Assembly: GCF_958298935.1 (NCBI RefSeq)
Contig: NC_084927.1
Coordinates: forward strand, 35,468,501-35,532,500
DNA: 64,000 bases
Reading direction: 5' to 3'
Source: Phragmites australis
Lineage: Eukaryota > Streptophyta > Magnoliopsida > Poales > Poaceae
Part shown: positions 35,942 to 50,079 of the stretch, one piece after another
Layout: each line of letters opens with the position of its first letter
How positions within the stretch are numbered: position 1 is the stretch's first letter
The notes under the pieces: generated by a model
Databases searched by the model: none
What the model saw: the letters and a program-made list of their open reading frames with translations, nothing else
Told to the model about the DNA's origin: nothing
Program-made: the position numbers and the translations under genes

Positions 35942-38924
35942 TCACGTGAGGCTGACTTCGGTGGACGGGTCCTGCGCGATGGCGCCGGCGTTCGCTTCAC
36001 TGGCAAACGGCCTTGTTCCACACTCGAGCACAGGCCTGGGTTAGTCCAGCTGCGAGCTCTTGCTGGTGAGCATGGCGAGAGCTGCGGACATGGCAGGCCT
36101 GTCGCTGGGTGATCGCTGCACGCAGAGAAGACTGATCTGGATGCACCTCCGCAGCTCGGACAAGATGTCGGGATCAGAGCGGGGCCGCGGCACCGCCGGA
36201 TCAAGAAGGTCCATGATCCTGTGCTCTTCCCATAGCTTCCAGGCCTGCAAAATCACCATGCAAATGGTGGTGAGCCAGCTAAGCTGCTAGTATAGTTTTC
36301 TGAACAAGTTCTGACAGCAAGATGTACTCACATATGACAGGAGAGTTGGTTCAGCTCTGTTCCTTCTGCCGCTGACGACCTCGAGCAGGACGACTCCGAA
36401 GCTGAAGACATCACATTTCAGCGTCATGTCCCCGTCCTTCACGTACTCGGGCGATGCATATCCCCTTCATAAACTCAGCCAAGTCAGTTTGTAGTTTACT
36501 AGTTTCTGTGTTTTCATTCAGATGTCAAGAACAGGGACTACTCACGGCGAAACTACTACAGTCTGCGTTCCTGTCTGATCAGCAAGGTACAGCTTCGCCG
36601 TGCCGAAGTCAGATATCTTAGGTTTCTAATTCTGGTCCAAAAGCACATTGGAAGGCTTCAGATCTCGATGGATGACGTTCTCGCCAGACCCCTCGTGAAG
36701 GTACCAGACCCCTCGAGCGATTCCATGGATGATCTCCAATCTTTTGGGCCAGTTCAGTGATGAACGGACATCGGGCTCGCCTGTCAGTCAAAATTGCCGA
36801 GCAATGCAGTTTACTGAATAATGACCAGTCTTGTCTGATTACATCAAGAAATGCACGTTACTAGTAATGTACGTACCAAATATGTAGAGATCCAGACTCC
36901 TGTTCTGCATGTACTCGTAGACCAGTACCCGTTCGTTGCCTTGGTCGCAGTACGCGAGGAGCCGGACAAGGTTGTCGTGCCGGCGCTTGGACATGACTTC
37001 CACTTCCCTCGTGAAATTGTTCAGGACTCCGTTCGGGATGGATGGAAGCTTAAGCCTCTTCACGGCGACCTTTCTCGCAGGTGATCCCTCGAGGAGAGGA
37101 TGATCATTTGGTAGCTCACCCTGCAACAGTCAATCGTACAATTGGAAATGTGTTACACCGTCACAATGCAGATTTTTTTTTTAATTTCTTTGTAAATTTG
37201 TAACGTGTTCTGGGTAAGTACAAGAGCTTGCGGACCTCGTAGACGATGCCAAAAGCGCCTTCGCCGATCACAGTCCTTTTGCAGAAGTTTCTTGTGGCCT
37301 TCTCTATAGTTGCCAAATCGATGGAGACGACAGACGTAGCATTCAGAGGCTTGCCTGCTTCCGTACGAGCAACAACATTGTTTTGAACTACCCGTGCGTC
37401 ACGGCAGATTTTGCATCTCATGTTCCTCCAGATAATGAAGGCCAGAGAAAGAAAAATGACCGCAACTGCGCACACGACAGATATGGCTGCGATGACGGCC
37501 GCGCTTATCTTCCTCCTGGCCCTGCTATCATCTAAGGAGATACGTAGTGCGAGAGAAAGCTGAAGTTTATCATTTCCTCACAAAAAAAAAAGCTGAAAGA
37601 TATTTTCGGTGAAAACGATAATTGTTTACTCTGAAAGTCTGACATACCTAGTTCGGACTTGGCGAGCCTGAGATAGAGATCCTGCCCATTGTCCATGTAC
37701 CGTATATCGACAATGTCATCGTTCCAGATGATGCATCCACTACCAGCACCATCGCCTCCTCGGATGTCCGCGGCGGCGTAGGCAACGCACGAACAGTTGG
37801 CGAGGCACCTCGCCCTGCACTGCTCCAGCCCAATGCTAGCGTCCACCGACGCGTTGTGCGTGTCGGGAAGCTTCACGCTCCGCACCAACACGAACCCGTC
37901 CGTCGTCGTCGTCGTCCCGTTCCCGCAGTCCAACGCCACGGTCCGCCGGCACCCGCCCGAGGCCTCCCTCATGCGCCACGCCGACGGCGACGCGGGGCTG
38001 AACCCCTTGGCGCAGCTGCAGAATCAGGCCGAACGGCCCGCACCTGGCGTACGCGTCGCACACGTCCCTCGGCGCGCTGTAGAAGGTCCTCCACGCCCGG
38101 CTGCTCGAGTCCCAGACCAGGCGCTGGATCGCGCCGGCCTCGGTCACCACGAGGCGCGAGAGGGGCGCCCCAGCCTTGGCGTGGTAGCCGTAGGTGATCT
38201 CGCCGGGGCTGATCGTCAGCTGGTACGTGAACATGTCCGCGTACGACGGCATCTCGGGGACGCCGTTGAACCAGAGGCCGTTCCACGGGCCCGTGCGGTA
38301 CTTCTTCACGTCGCCATGCCACACGACGTTCTCTGGCAGCCCGCTCGTCTCTGTCCCGCGCCGGTAGGGCCCCGGGGACGGGTCGTTGGCCGAGCGCCAC
38401 GACGTGAGGTACCACTCGGCTCCGGTTCACAGGTTCTTGCCGGTCTTCATGCCCGGCAGCAAGGTGTTCGACGGATGGTCGAACGACTGCCACATGACCA
38501 TGTTGCTGGTCTGGTCGCGGAGGACGACCAGGTTGCCGGACTCAAGCAGCCGCGCCACTGCTGAAGCTCCGGCAGTTGAGTTCGAAGACCAGATGACCTG
38601 GCCGGAGCCGTCTAGAAGGAGAAGGTTTCCGGTGTCGCCGAGCACCAACACGCCGGATGTGTCGTTGAGAGGCCGTTCGCGGTTGGCCACCCAGCACACG
38701 GTGGTCTCTGAGAAGGAGAACCATATCCCGAGGTACCTGCTGGTCGTCACGCCGGGTGAGAAGAAGCCCAGGATGAACGACCCACCGGCCGAGACGAGCG
38801 TCTCACCGTCAGTGATGTTGCGGCCGCGGTCGAACATGTCAGCAACGCCGGTAGCCGGTGTTCCGAGATTGAACAGGGACAGATATAGGAGGAAGAGGAG
38901 AAGATCAAGAACATGGCTGGCCAT
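35942..38924 (-). pseudogene. S-domain receptor kinase pseudogene 8 (near full length, several lesions)
   Basis: Exons on the minus strand are 37,648-38,924 (ectodomain), 37,236-37,531 (membrane and juxtamembrane, fused), 36,877-37,120, 36,546-36,780, 36,332-36,464 and 35,942-36,244. Lesions are: TGA at 38,427-38,429 where Trp is expected after GKNL; a deletion of about 26 bp near 38,025, between CGPFGL and the next Cys cluster, that shifts the frame; TAG at 36,626-36,628 within DQN*KPKISDFG; and TAA at 36,041-36,043, after which homologous tail codons continue to TGA at 35,942. B-lectin, PAN, glycine loop IGEGAFGIVYE, Lys (KVAVKRLKL) and HRDLKPSN remain readable. The DFG segment reads DFGTAKLY rather than DFGMAR. 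Splice sites look good, so inactivation is fairly recent. Confidence 0.92.
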
Positions 38925-39003
38925 TGAGCTCAGGACTGAAGGCTGCTTCTGGTTCTTGAGCAGTCGAGGTCATGCAGCTCCTTTTGAAGGGTTTAGAGCT
39001 GGT

Positions 39004-39012
39004 GGTATATAG
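39004..39012 (-). promoter_or_regulatory. Putative TATA box of pseudogene 8
   Basis: CTATATACC on the minus strand, 80-88 bp upstream of Met 38,924. Confidence 0.35.
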
Positions 39013-39712
39013 TAGTGGCAGTTGTACATGGATTGGCGGGAAGGTCAGACGTTTGACACTGTCACATTGCCCTCAAACATATGCTTGGAATCGTTCCATA
39101 TAACAACCAACCTTCCAATAATTTACAGTCTAGATGCAGATACTAATAAATAAACACACAGCTCTGTGAAGTGCTGCAACTACGAGTACGGCTGGCAGTA
39201 CCGTATGCCTTTTGATCCAAGGCATATGCCTAACTTTACGTTCTTTGTGTGCACCAATTTTGACTTGACTGTTTTGTATAACCATGCAGATAAAATACAG
39301 CAGATGTAAAGACTGAGGAAAGTAAGACCAACAAATGAAGCCAGTGCTTGGTTTGGACTTTCTTTTCTTTTCTTTTCTTTTTTTTGTTAAGCCAGAGTTG
39401 ACACTGGAGTTGAGAAAGATCAAAGCAGAGCAGTTAACTGGAATGTATCCACTGGGGCAAAAAAAAAACAAGACATCGAATAACAAGAAACTTATGTGAC
39501 TGAAAACATTTACACATGTATATACAATCAAAACTCCCAAATACACAAACAGTTCACAATTTACAAGTAAATATATACCGGAAGTAACAGCCCTTGCACT
39601 GTGTATCCCATACTTATTTAATAATAGGAAGTAAAAATAATGGCACAACAGATTTGGCAATCCAATGTACGGGCCTGTAGAATAGATAGCATGAAGCTTC
39701 AGCAGGCTGAGA
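39013..39712. other. Spacer between pseudogene 8 and the kinase-only gene
   Basis: It contains a (TTTTC)n run at 39,360-39,385. No coding sequence seen. Confidence 0.5.
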
Positions 39713-41214
<1,502 letters not shown>

Positions 41215-42948
41215 CTGCAGTTTGGTGAAAAGTTCAACAATCCTACTCGATAGCTATTCATGCAAACAGAAAAAATACAGTTACAACTCAAAAGCTGCTG
41301 CCATGGAAATCACACTGATACCGGAAATATCATATCAAATATCAACCTAGAATTTTCATAGTCTGAACGACAGCACAACTTGACTTCAATTTATGCTGAT
41401 ACAAAAGGTTGCATCTGATCATACAATTCCATGTAAGAAGATGACGGAAATAAGCATACTTAAGGCTATTCATTTTAAATTTTGGACAGAACATCCTTCA
41501 AACAATATTTGGACTGAGCAGACGATCACGAGACAAGATAAACAGGTAGAAAATTGGAATTTAAGAAAGAAGAAGAAAACATCAAATCACCTATTTGATT
41601 TACGATTAACCTCTTCAGGCAACCATACACGCAGAAAAGCATGATGCCAATCAGGAATTAGTACCAATACACTAAACTGATCTGGCTTTTATGCTTTCGC
41701 TTTTTCAACCGCAGCATTTGGTCAACATAAGCTTCGGAGGCGGCGGGCTCCCGGAGTTCAACGCGCCTAAGCATCTCGATCCTCGATGAACAATCGCAGT
41801 CACGGCGCCCTGCGTGCCCTGCCGCCTGCTCTGTTCGGCCGCGCGGCGCACCTGTCCACGGGACTTCAGACGCACCGCGTCGTCAACGAGGAGAAACTGA
41901 CCCGGAATCGCAGGCGGAGACGACGAAACGGGCCAGCCGAACCAATCGGGAGGCTCGCGTCGAAGGAAGGGAACGGTCGCAGCTCCAGGCGCGAACATCC
42001 GTTCGGTTTCACACCTCCGCGGCGTCCGGAGCTTCCAAGCGAGCGGTCGCTGCGTCTGATGCATGTGGTAGCTTGTTTTCTTCATGTTTTGGTTCAACAG
42101 AGTGGATGGCTGCTGCTATCTCGGACGTTGGACTTTGGATTTGTGTGGATGGGCTTCGGACCTGTGCCAAACCGGTAATGCTAGTGTCTCGTGCAGGGGT
42201 ATTGTGTTGGCACCTACTAATATCTTCTCTGCTTAACATAGTTGCACAGGTAAAGAAACTCTTGGTGTGGTGATAGACTCTACCGATTAGGCTTTAAATC
42301 CCAGTGCTTACCGTTTACACGTCAAAGTGTTTTTTTCATATGGATCTGATAAGTAAAAAAATAAACTCTTGGTTCAATGTAAAGAATGCTACTATATGTT
42401 TTGAATAAATAATCTATTAGCTTTAACTGTGTTTAATGGTATGACAACTATGAATTTCAACCGCTGGATCTCCTAGACGGATAACTGTGATCCGATGGAT
42501 AAACTAATTTTACCTATTTAGAGCTTATTTAGCAGAGCGCAAGCTTCAGTAATAGAGCTGAGGATACACCGGAGATGTTGGAGTCATTTTGTTTATATTC
42601 TATATTAAAAAATAGATACTTAAACCACTTTATATTAACTTACAAACATTAAATTTAAGGTGAAACTGAGATATGGAGCCTTGCAAAATAGGATCTTATA
42701 AATCTCAACTCCTAAAAATGGATATAAATTTTTTTCGCATTTTGTATCAATGTTACTTATATGATTAATCTTTTAGGCCCCGTTTCCAACTCGTGAATTC
42801 CTTTTCTCAACTCCTAAAAACGAATATAACATTCCCTGTGAAATCCCTGCATTTCAAACGAACCCGTAGCATAATCAGCTTTAAAATCAACTTTAACTTG
42901 GGTAATTTTTTTAGACAACTTCAACCTGGTAAGTTAAACAACGCAGGG

Positions 42949-42981
<33 letters not shown>

Positions 42982-43170
42982 GCTTGCTAAGTCAACCAGC
43001 ACAGAAGAAAAGAAAGGGAGGAAAGTCCCAAGTGTTCAGATGTCATGCTCACGTGATCTGATGCCATGCTCAGTGGAGCCGGACAATAATGCCGAGCACC
43101 ATGAAACGCATCAATTCCAACGGAGGTCGCTCTCTTTTTCTCCGCTGCTTCCTCATCGTCCTCGCCACCA
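41215..43170. other. Intergenic region with a GC-rich unidentified block
   Basis: From 41,740 to 42,180 composition is GC-rich with an open plus-strand frame (41,786-42,178) containing ALRALPPALFGRAAHLSTG and an Arg run. No family is recognised. It could be a 5' exon of a lost gene or transposon cargo. About 42,250-42,330 has a faint SINE-like GGTGTGGTGATAGACTC...TTTAAATCCCAG. The remainder is AT-rich. Confidence 0.35.
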
Positions 43171-43204
43171 TCTCTTGTCCCTATTTAATCTTCTCATCCA
43201 AACC

Positions 43205-43283
43205 AGCCACCGAATTCTAGGACTTGGGGAGCCGAATCCACATGGGAGAACGCGAGGGACGCCCCAAACCTTAGAGATTGCAG
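43205..43283 (+). other. Probable 5' UTR exon of the diacylglycerol kinase gene
   Basis: A pyrimidine-rich stretch and a TATTTAATC box (about 43,182) precede this segment, which ends at a good donor, TTGCAG|GTAAAA (43,283/43,284). The next acceptor in frame with the first coding exon is TTTTGCAG at 45,053, giving a 1.77-kb intron. The transcription start is inferred. Confidence 0.45.
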
Positions 43284-43752
43284 GTAAAATCCATGGAACC
43301 GAGCATCCTTACTCTCTTTTTTTCATGGGATCTTACCTGGCAGTTTCTTATTCTTCGTCGCTGTATTTCAATCATGATCTCCTTGCAAGTAATCGGGAGA
43401 TCTTGCTAGTCGCTGCAAGATCCCGACCTGGATGCCTGCTTTCCGGTGATTGACTCTCTCTCGGTCTCTCCCCGCATGCCCTGATTGCATGGGCGATGTG
43501 CCCAAGAAGCGTGGTTCCCGTCCATGGATTGGGACTCTAGTTCTGTTTCGTTGCGCACAGCTCCATTCCCATGCCGTCAGATTCGTTCTCCATTGTGGGA
43601 ACAATGTGGCATTGTTTTGTTTTACCTAGAAAAACTGGTGGCATTGCGATTTGCGATTTTTTTTACGTTCATGCATCTTTCGGAATTTTTTATTGGGAAC
43701 AGAATACTATTATTTATTGGGAACAGAATCAACAGGTTCCACTTTCTTTATT

Positions 43753-44551
43753 GGAAAAATGCAAAAAAAATTCCCTAAAAAGTTACTTGGATTTTGACTT
43801 TCCACTAAAAGTTATTTTTATTGTAAAAAATCTCCTAAATATTTCGTTTTGTTGAAAAACACCTCAATTTTTTTTTAAAAATCACAAAAAATCTAAAAAA
43901 ATTAGAAACAATTCTAATACATTTTGTGAATTTTTTTTTCAAAAATAATATCATTTGCATCATATTTCATAGAGAGTAAGTTTGAAAAAAAACGTGTCGC
44001 TCATTTATTAATTCGAGTTAAATGCATAGTTAATTATTTACTAATCTAAAAATTGTGAAACAAATTTTTTAGTTCTCTTACATGATTCTCTGTCTTCTAA
44101 AAATATATGAAATTTTAAAATAGTTATTATAACGTGCAGGATTGACTAAATGTGTTGCAGATAGATTAATTCATAACTAATCCATAACAACTCAAAATTA
44201 GTGAAACTATTTTTATTAGTTTAATTAAACAATTATTTGTGTAGGACAAATAATGGTAGACATGACAAAGTTAAAATAACACGAGTTAATAAATAAGCTG
44301 CAAATTTTTTTTCCAAACTTTATCTTCATGAAATATGATGCAAAAGATATTATTTTTGAAAGCAAATTTCACATAAGGTCTTAAAATTGTCTCTAGTTTT
44401 TTTAAAAAAAATTGTGATTTTTTTATTTTTTTGAATTTTTGGGGGTTTTTTTCAACAAAGTTAAATTTTTGGAGTGTTTTTTGCAACAAAACAACTTTTG
44501 GGAAGAAATTCAAAATCCAAATGACTTTTGGAGAGGTTTTTGCATTTTTCC
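43753..44551. mobile_element. Fold-back (long terminal inverted repeat) element in DGK intron 1
   Basis: The left arm (GGAAAAATGCAAAA..., about 43,753-44,020) is complementary to the right arm (about 44,285-44,551, ending GCATTTTTCC), with matching blocks such as TTGGATTTTGA and TTGTTGAAAAA. The element is about 800 bp, AT-rich and non-coding. Flanks TTCTTTATT and TTTTTTATT are a possible imperfect 9-bp duplication, which would fit a Mutator-type MITE, but the boundaries are ambiguous by one or two bases. Confidence 0.65.
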
Positions 44552-45054
44552 CTTTTTTATTTGCTAAGGGCTTCGCAATTTGTCAGCATTGTCATCTTTT
44601 AACTTGCTTTTTGTTTCTTGTTCCATGATATGATGCTAACACCGAAGCGCATATTAAATGCGAATTGTGAAGATGCCGAGTTGGTCTAGAGGAGAACAGT
44701 TGCAGAGCAGCAGAGGATTTAGCGAGGACATGCATTTCTATTTTTAACTCTGCTCTCTATGGTGTTGATAATGGCATAATGCGATGTACTGTCCGTCTAG
44801 TATAAATTCCTGTTCACCTATAAACTGTGGATAGCATATTTTTATTTATGAATGATTGAGGTACTTTAAATAAGCAATGGGGTTGGCTATGAGGAAACCA
44901 TATAGTTTAAGAAGTCTTTTCAACCTTCCAGCACTTAGTAATATTTTCCAGTTCTCCTGTTCCCACTTTGCAAAGTGGTTGGTGGATGAGGCGTTAGAAA
45001 AGTGCATAAACGAACATTTTCAACCATTATTACTCACGGAAATGCTTTTGCAGG

Positions 45055-48000
45055 ATGGATAGACAAACAATTTGCACTAATGGTTCCTGCCCCAACTCGT
45101 GCGGGCCACTGACAGACTACTACATCCCAGATTACATACTGAAGCCGGATACTGAACAAGTCATTGTTGATAATGCACCATGTTGTCCTGTGGTGGTCTT
45201 CATCAACTCTAGAAGTGGTGGCCAACTGGGAAGCAGTCTGATCAAAACGTACCGTGAACTTCTCAATGAAGCACAGGTAAATAGGCTAGCAATTTGGAAA
45301 AGCTGCAATACTGAAAATGTGCTTTCTGTTGTGCTATAGTAGCACTTTAAACCTTGTTCTCATTGTTGGAGCTATTCTATTTTTCATAGGTTTTTGATCT
45401 CTCAGAAGAGGCTCCTGATAAGGTTCTGCACAGATTATACAGCAACTTCGAGAAGCTCAAGTCCAACGGTGACATTCTTGCTATCCAAATCCAGAAGAGC
45501 TTAAGACTAATTGTGTGTAACCTACTTCTAAAGTTGTGCATACAAAAAGAATTTCCTGTTGGATATGTCCTTGTATTGATCAAGGAGCTTTGAAATAGGT
45601 CGCTGGCGGTGATGGCACAGCAAGTTGGCTGCTTGGAGTAGTTAGTGACCTTAAGCTTTCACAGCCGCCTCCTGTTGCTACTGTGCCTCTGGGGACTGGA
45701 AACAACCTTCCTTTCTCATTTGGATGGGTAAGCAAATGGCTGTTGTTATTTTGAACATACATTTTATTAATGTGTGGTGAATACCTCTCTATGTACTTTA
45801 TGCTTCATGCGCTTCAAAAAAGCATGTGTTATGTACAAATGAAGGACTATGCAGGTCAGTACATGCTCTCTACCTGTTGAGGCTGCTATAATCCTAGTCT
45901 CTTTCCTTACAGAAAAAAATAAAAATTGGTGTACCTGGGCATCAGAACCTATGAAGGAACATAACTTTTTATTCTGTTCTGATGTAGAATATTTTGAAAT
46001 ATGTTAGTAACTTGGTAAAATGATGTTCCGATGTAATTTTGCCAGTTCTACGTTCATGTTCCTTTTCCCCAGTGCATACCGTGCACATGATTTTGTATAC
46101 CTTTGCTTGTGAATGGACCTCGGAATTAGGTCTTTATATTAAGCTTTACTTTTTCGTAAACAATATTAAATTTTACTTTACTGCAGGGAAAGAAGAATCC
46201 ACCTACGGACCAAGCAGCAGTGAAATCATTCTTGGGGCAAGTAAAAAGAGCCAGAGAAATGAATATTGATAGGTACTGGTGCACGTATAAAGATAGTATT
46301 AGCTTTGCTTTTGTCTATACCATGCTTGTGAAAATAAAGTATCTCATTCAATAAAGTATTTTATGTTCTTCTTTATTGTTGCTCCACTCATTTAAAGCAT
46401 GACTAGAACATGTCCTCTTCAGCCTACAAAAGAAAACACTCAATTTACATGCATTTTTCTGTTTCAGTTGGCATATCATCATGAGGATGCGAATTCCACA
46501 GGAAGGCCCATGTGATCCTATTGCTCCCTTGGATCTGCCACATTCATTGCATGCATTCCACCGTGTATCAGGCTGTGACTCTCTCAATGTGGTATGAAAT
46601 ATCTTTCAGCTGCTACCATCTTTAGTTAGTTCTTTTGATTACTAAGGCAAAGGTAGACACTGATAATCACTTTCTAGTTTTGAGTGACATGTATAGACCA
46701 AAATCCGGATATGTCGCGATTTTACTTATTCATTTTTTGTTTTTGTTTTTCTAGGAGGGCTACCACACATTCCGTGGAGGATTCTGGAATTACTTTAGTA
46801 TGGGTAAGAATTCCCCTGTTTATTTTAGATAAACACTATCCACCATTTTAAACCATAAACATTTTTTATCAAGACTGTTTGGTGGTAGATGCAAACTTTC
46901 ACCATTGCTAATCAGGAATTATACATCAGAACTTAAGTCATTAAAATAATTGGGAATTGTGATGTCCCAGTGTCCAAAATCTTGATATTGTCTTGTAAAT
47001 CCTTAAGCATATCCTGATTTTAATAATGTATAATGTTAACAAGCTTGACCACATAACTTAAACATAATGCAGGAATGGATGCACAAGTATCCTATGAATT
47101 TCACTCTGAAAGAAAGAGAAATCCAGATAAGTTCAAAAATCAGCTAATAAATCAGGTAATTTTGCTTTTTTTTCTGTTTGTTCTGAAGGAAAAAATTATC
47201 ATTTTTTTTCAATTGGCTATTCATGGTTCGATCCCCATCTGCTTGATGTTTGATGATTCCTGCAATGCATTTCTTTGATGCAGGGTACATATGCTAAGCT
47301 TGGACTTAAACAAGGATGGTTTGCTGCGTCTCTAATTCATCCTTCTTCAAGGTACTTTGTCACTAATGCAGCTATAATGCTTCTGATCCTGGACATATTA
47401 TCCTTTTTCACTATCAGCATGTTCAGTGTACCATCTTAGCAGCTATAATGCTTCTGATCCTGGACATATTATCCTTTTTCACTATCAGCATGTTCAGTGT
47501 ACCATCTTAGTTCTGTAGATGGAACTCCTAGAACTGCACCATCAGCTTTAAGAGTTGTATTCCTTGACCTCAGATGTGCATATGACCTATAGAACTTCCA
47601 CTTTCAGGAACATTGCTCAACTTGCAAAGGTGAAGATCATGAAAAGACCTGGTAGGCAGTGGGAAGAGCTTAAGATTCCTCGCAGGTAATATATCCTTGT
47701 TGCCTTTGCACTATCAGCAGTATCCGTGCACAATCAGTTTTCATTTTGTACATCTCAAGTCCCTGCTGCTTCCAAATCCACTTGCCACCTAATCTTCTAC
47801 TTGAGGAGGGTATTGGTACCAAATGAAACTACAAACCATGTTGAAAATTGACAGACATTGCCCTTCTTGTTTCAGCATTCGATCAATTGTCTGCCTCAAC
47901 TTGCCAAGTTTCTCGGGAGGATTGAATCCTTGGGGAACACCTGGCACGCGGAAAGTACAAGACGTGAGTTTGCCTTCTTTAAACCTGTTACAGAGTCCAT

Positions 48001-48591
48001 TGTTGTACTTATGGCCTACTATGGCCTACTATGGGCAGAGATTCACAAGTTCTCATGGCAATATGCAGAGAGACCTGACTCCACCTTATGTTGATGATAG
48101 CCTTATCGAGGTTGTGGGCTTCCGTGATGCTTGGCACGGGCTCGTCTTGCTGGCTCCTAATGGCCATGGAACTCGTCTAGCACAGGTGAGTACTCCTCTG
48201 CCCTATCAACGTATGGTACACTGAACTGAAATTCACGATTTCGACGGGAATTTACTTTCAGGCCCACCGAATCCGTTTCGAGTTCCATAAAGGAGCCGCC
48301 GAGCACACATTCATGAGGATTGATGGGGAACCATGGAAGCAGCCTCTTCCCAAGGAGGATGGCACTGTCGTCGTCGAGATCTCTCACCTTCGCCAGGTGG
48401 CCATGCTGGCCAATGACCCGTGCAATTCGAAGAGCATCAATGACCCCTCCTCTCCGTGCCACCCCCACGACGACGACGACGACAGCAACAGCTTGGAGGA
48501 CGAAGATGAGTGGGAGGATGGGAGGAAGAAGTTTGGGGCAGCGGCTACCTTCAAGATCCCCGACGAGGTCGATATCGCGCATCTTAGTTGA
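45055..48591 (+). CDS. DGK: Diacylglycerol kinase (498 aa, plant short type)
   Basis: Coding exons are 45,055-45,276, 45,390-45,512, 45,599-45,727, 46,187-46,272, 46,468-46,591, 46,755-46,803, 47,073-47,155, 47,284-47,351, 47,608-47,685, 47,876-47,963, 48,069-48,185 and 48,262-48,591. All have GT/AG and the frame closes to 498 aa. The enzyme phosphorylates diacylglycerol with ATP to make phosphatidic acid. The catalytic domain starts at about 45 ([12 protein letters not shown]) with the ATP-binding GGDGT at 118-122 and GTGNNLP. The accessory domain follows ([21 protein letters not shown]). No C1 domains or N-terminal membrane helix are present, which fits plant cluster II DGKs rather than the long DGK1/2 type. 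An Asp-rich run (six Asp) lies near the C-terminus. The gene lies on the opposite strand to the receptor-kinase array and appears intact. Confidence 0.95.
47368..47509. repeat. 71-bp tandem duplication inside a DGK intron
   Basis: GCAGCTATAATGCTTCTGAT... starts at 47,368 and again at 47,439, two nearly identical 71-bp units, within the intron 47,352-47,607. The splice sites are not altered. Confidence 0.92.
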
Positions 48592-48640
48592 GTTAGTCCA
48601 GCTGCTTCTGCGTTCTTGCGAGTTGTCCATGTGATTCGGA

Positions 48641-48748
48641 GTTCAGATTCATTTCAGAATGTTCACTACTGCTGTTAGTGATACTGCCTTTCTTTTTTCA
48701 GTTCAGATTCATTTCAGCATGTTCGCTACTGCTATTGGTACTACTGCC
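48641..48748. repeat. 60-bp imperfect tandem duplication in the DGK 3' UTR region
   Basis: GTTCAGATTCATTTCAG(A/C)AT starts at 48,641 and 48,701. Both copies continue through a GTTC(A/G)CTACTGCT block. It lies just after the stop codon at 48,591. Confidence 0.8.
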
Positions 48749-48759
48749 CAATTATGCTT

Positions 48760-49370
48760 TCTCTAATATGCTGTAAAATTTCAAGTTTAACAGCCATGTG
48801 TAGACCGTCTATTGTACTAACTGCAAATTTCGGTGTGCCCCGCGCAATGCAACTGTTCATTTCTTTTCTCTTCCCGGAAGCACATCTGCATATGTTTCTC
48901 GTCCTAACTCCTAAGCATATCTATTCTCCACAAAAAAAATGATGGTCCTAACACAATTACCAATGGACTTTTACTTCAGAATCCAGAATTATCTCACTAC
49001 GAAACGCTTTCCGTCGTGGAAAGCAAGAGAACGAATTGTGGTTCCCTTTCCCAAGCGTAAGAAATCTACGGGCAGGCCTGATTTCAGATACCGTGTTCAG
49101 TCAGAAATATATTGGCGAGCAACAATTCTCGACCAGGTAATTAGTCCAAGCCGTGTTCAGGCAGAACGCGTCGCAGCTGACATCGGACTTGAGGATAAAG
49201 ATAAGCGACAGCAAATCGCAGCTTCCAGACTAGTCTACATCCGCAGCTAACGCCCGTCATTTCACAGAACCTTACCGGTTTAAGCAAAACCACGTCCCGC
49301 GCGCGCCCACCAGAAACAGAGACAGCCACACGGCCTAGCGGCGGCGCCGCCTTCCTCTCCTCTGCCTCTT
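48760..49370. other. DGK 3' flank and WIP upstream region
   Basis: No gene recognised. It ends in the GC-rich promoter region of the small gene at 49,478. Confidence 0.5.
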
Positions 49371-49374
49371 CTAC

Positions 49375-49383
49375 TATATAAAA
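49375..49383 (+). promoter_or_regulatory. TATA box of the first WIP gene
   Basis: TATATAAAA about 95-103 bp upstream of the ATG at 49,478, in a pyrimidine-rich promoter context. Confidence 0.7.
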
Positions 49384-49477
49384 CCCCGCGCCGCTTCCTA
49401 TTCCGTCCATACACAGACCAAGAAGAAAAGGCGAGAAGAGTTCGGTGATTTCGTGTGAGAGCAAGCAAGCGCAAGCG

Positions 49478-49759
49478 ATGAGCCTGAGGTACATGAGCCG
49501 TGTGGGCGCGCGGGCGGCGCAGGCCGTGCGGGAGAGCAGTAGCACAGCGAGGTCGGTCAAGGACAAGGCGCAGTCAGCTTCGTCGTCGTCCTCCTCCTCG
49601 ATGGCGAGGAGCAGGGCGCCGGCGGCCGGGTCGGTGGACTCGAGCAGGGTGAGCGCTGTGGCGGCGGCGAGGAGGAAGGCGGAGGAGGAGAAGCGGAAGC
49701 GGGCGGAGCAGGCGCTCCGCACAGTCATGTTCCTCTCCGTCTGGGGCCCTAACACCTAG
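49478..49759 (+). CDS. Wound-induced polypeptide family protein (DUF3774), 93 aa
   Basis: A single exon. The start is Met 49,478 (MSLRYMSRVGARAAQ) rather than the upstream in-frame ATG at 49,445, because homologues, including the copy at 52,384, start with MSLRY. The centre is rich in Ser and Ala; a basic helix-like stretch (RRKAEEEKRKRAEQ) precedes the family signature TVMFLSVWGPN at the C-terminus. Proteins of this family are small, wound- or stress-responsive polypeptides of poorly defined biochemical role. It is the first of four family members in 12 kb, and the only one on the plus strand. Confidence 0.9.
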   Translation: MSLRYMSRVGARAAQAVRESSSTARSVKDKAQSASSSSSSSMARSRAPAAGSVDSSRVSAVAAARRKAEEEKRKRAEQALRTVMFLSVWGPNT

Positions 49760-50079
49760 AATTAACATGTGCGCGCGATGTAATAGTTGGTTTGAAGATG
49801 TCTTGCATGCTTAGTCTTGTGCAAGTTTGTGTTTGGAGGTCAAGAGAAGATGTAAAAATGTGTATGATCTATATATATGAACATAAGGATACTGATGATT
49901 CTTGGTACGAGGTTATAAGAAACTAAGTGCAGAAATATCTTAATTTGTATGTCATGAGTCGTTAACAACAGAAGATGTAAAAATGTGGATGTTGTTTCTG
50001 TTTTTATCTATCTCGAGTTAGCTGTGTTTTGAATTGATGAATTCTTATTTGTACGTAGAAAAATTATACACACTAAAAG

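Noticed and set aside
37797..38564. 255-aa plus-strand frame opposite pseudogene 8
   Set aside because: Antisense shadow of the GC-rich S-domain exon. Its composition (Arg/Pro/His/Val) has no domain signature.
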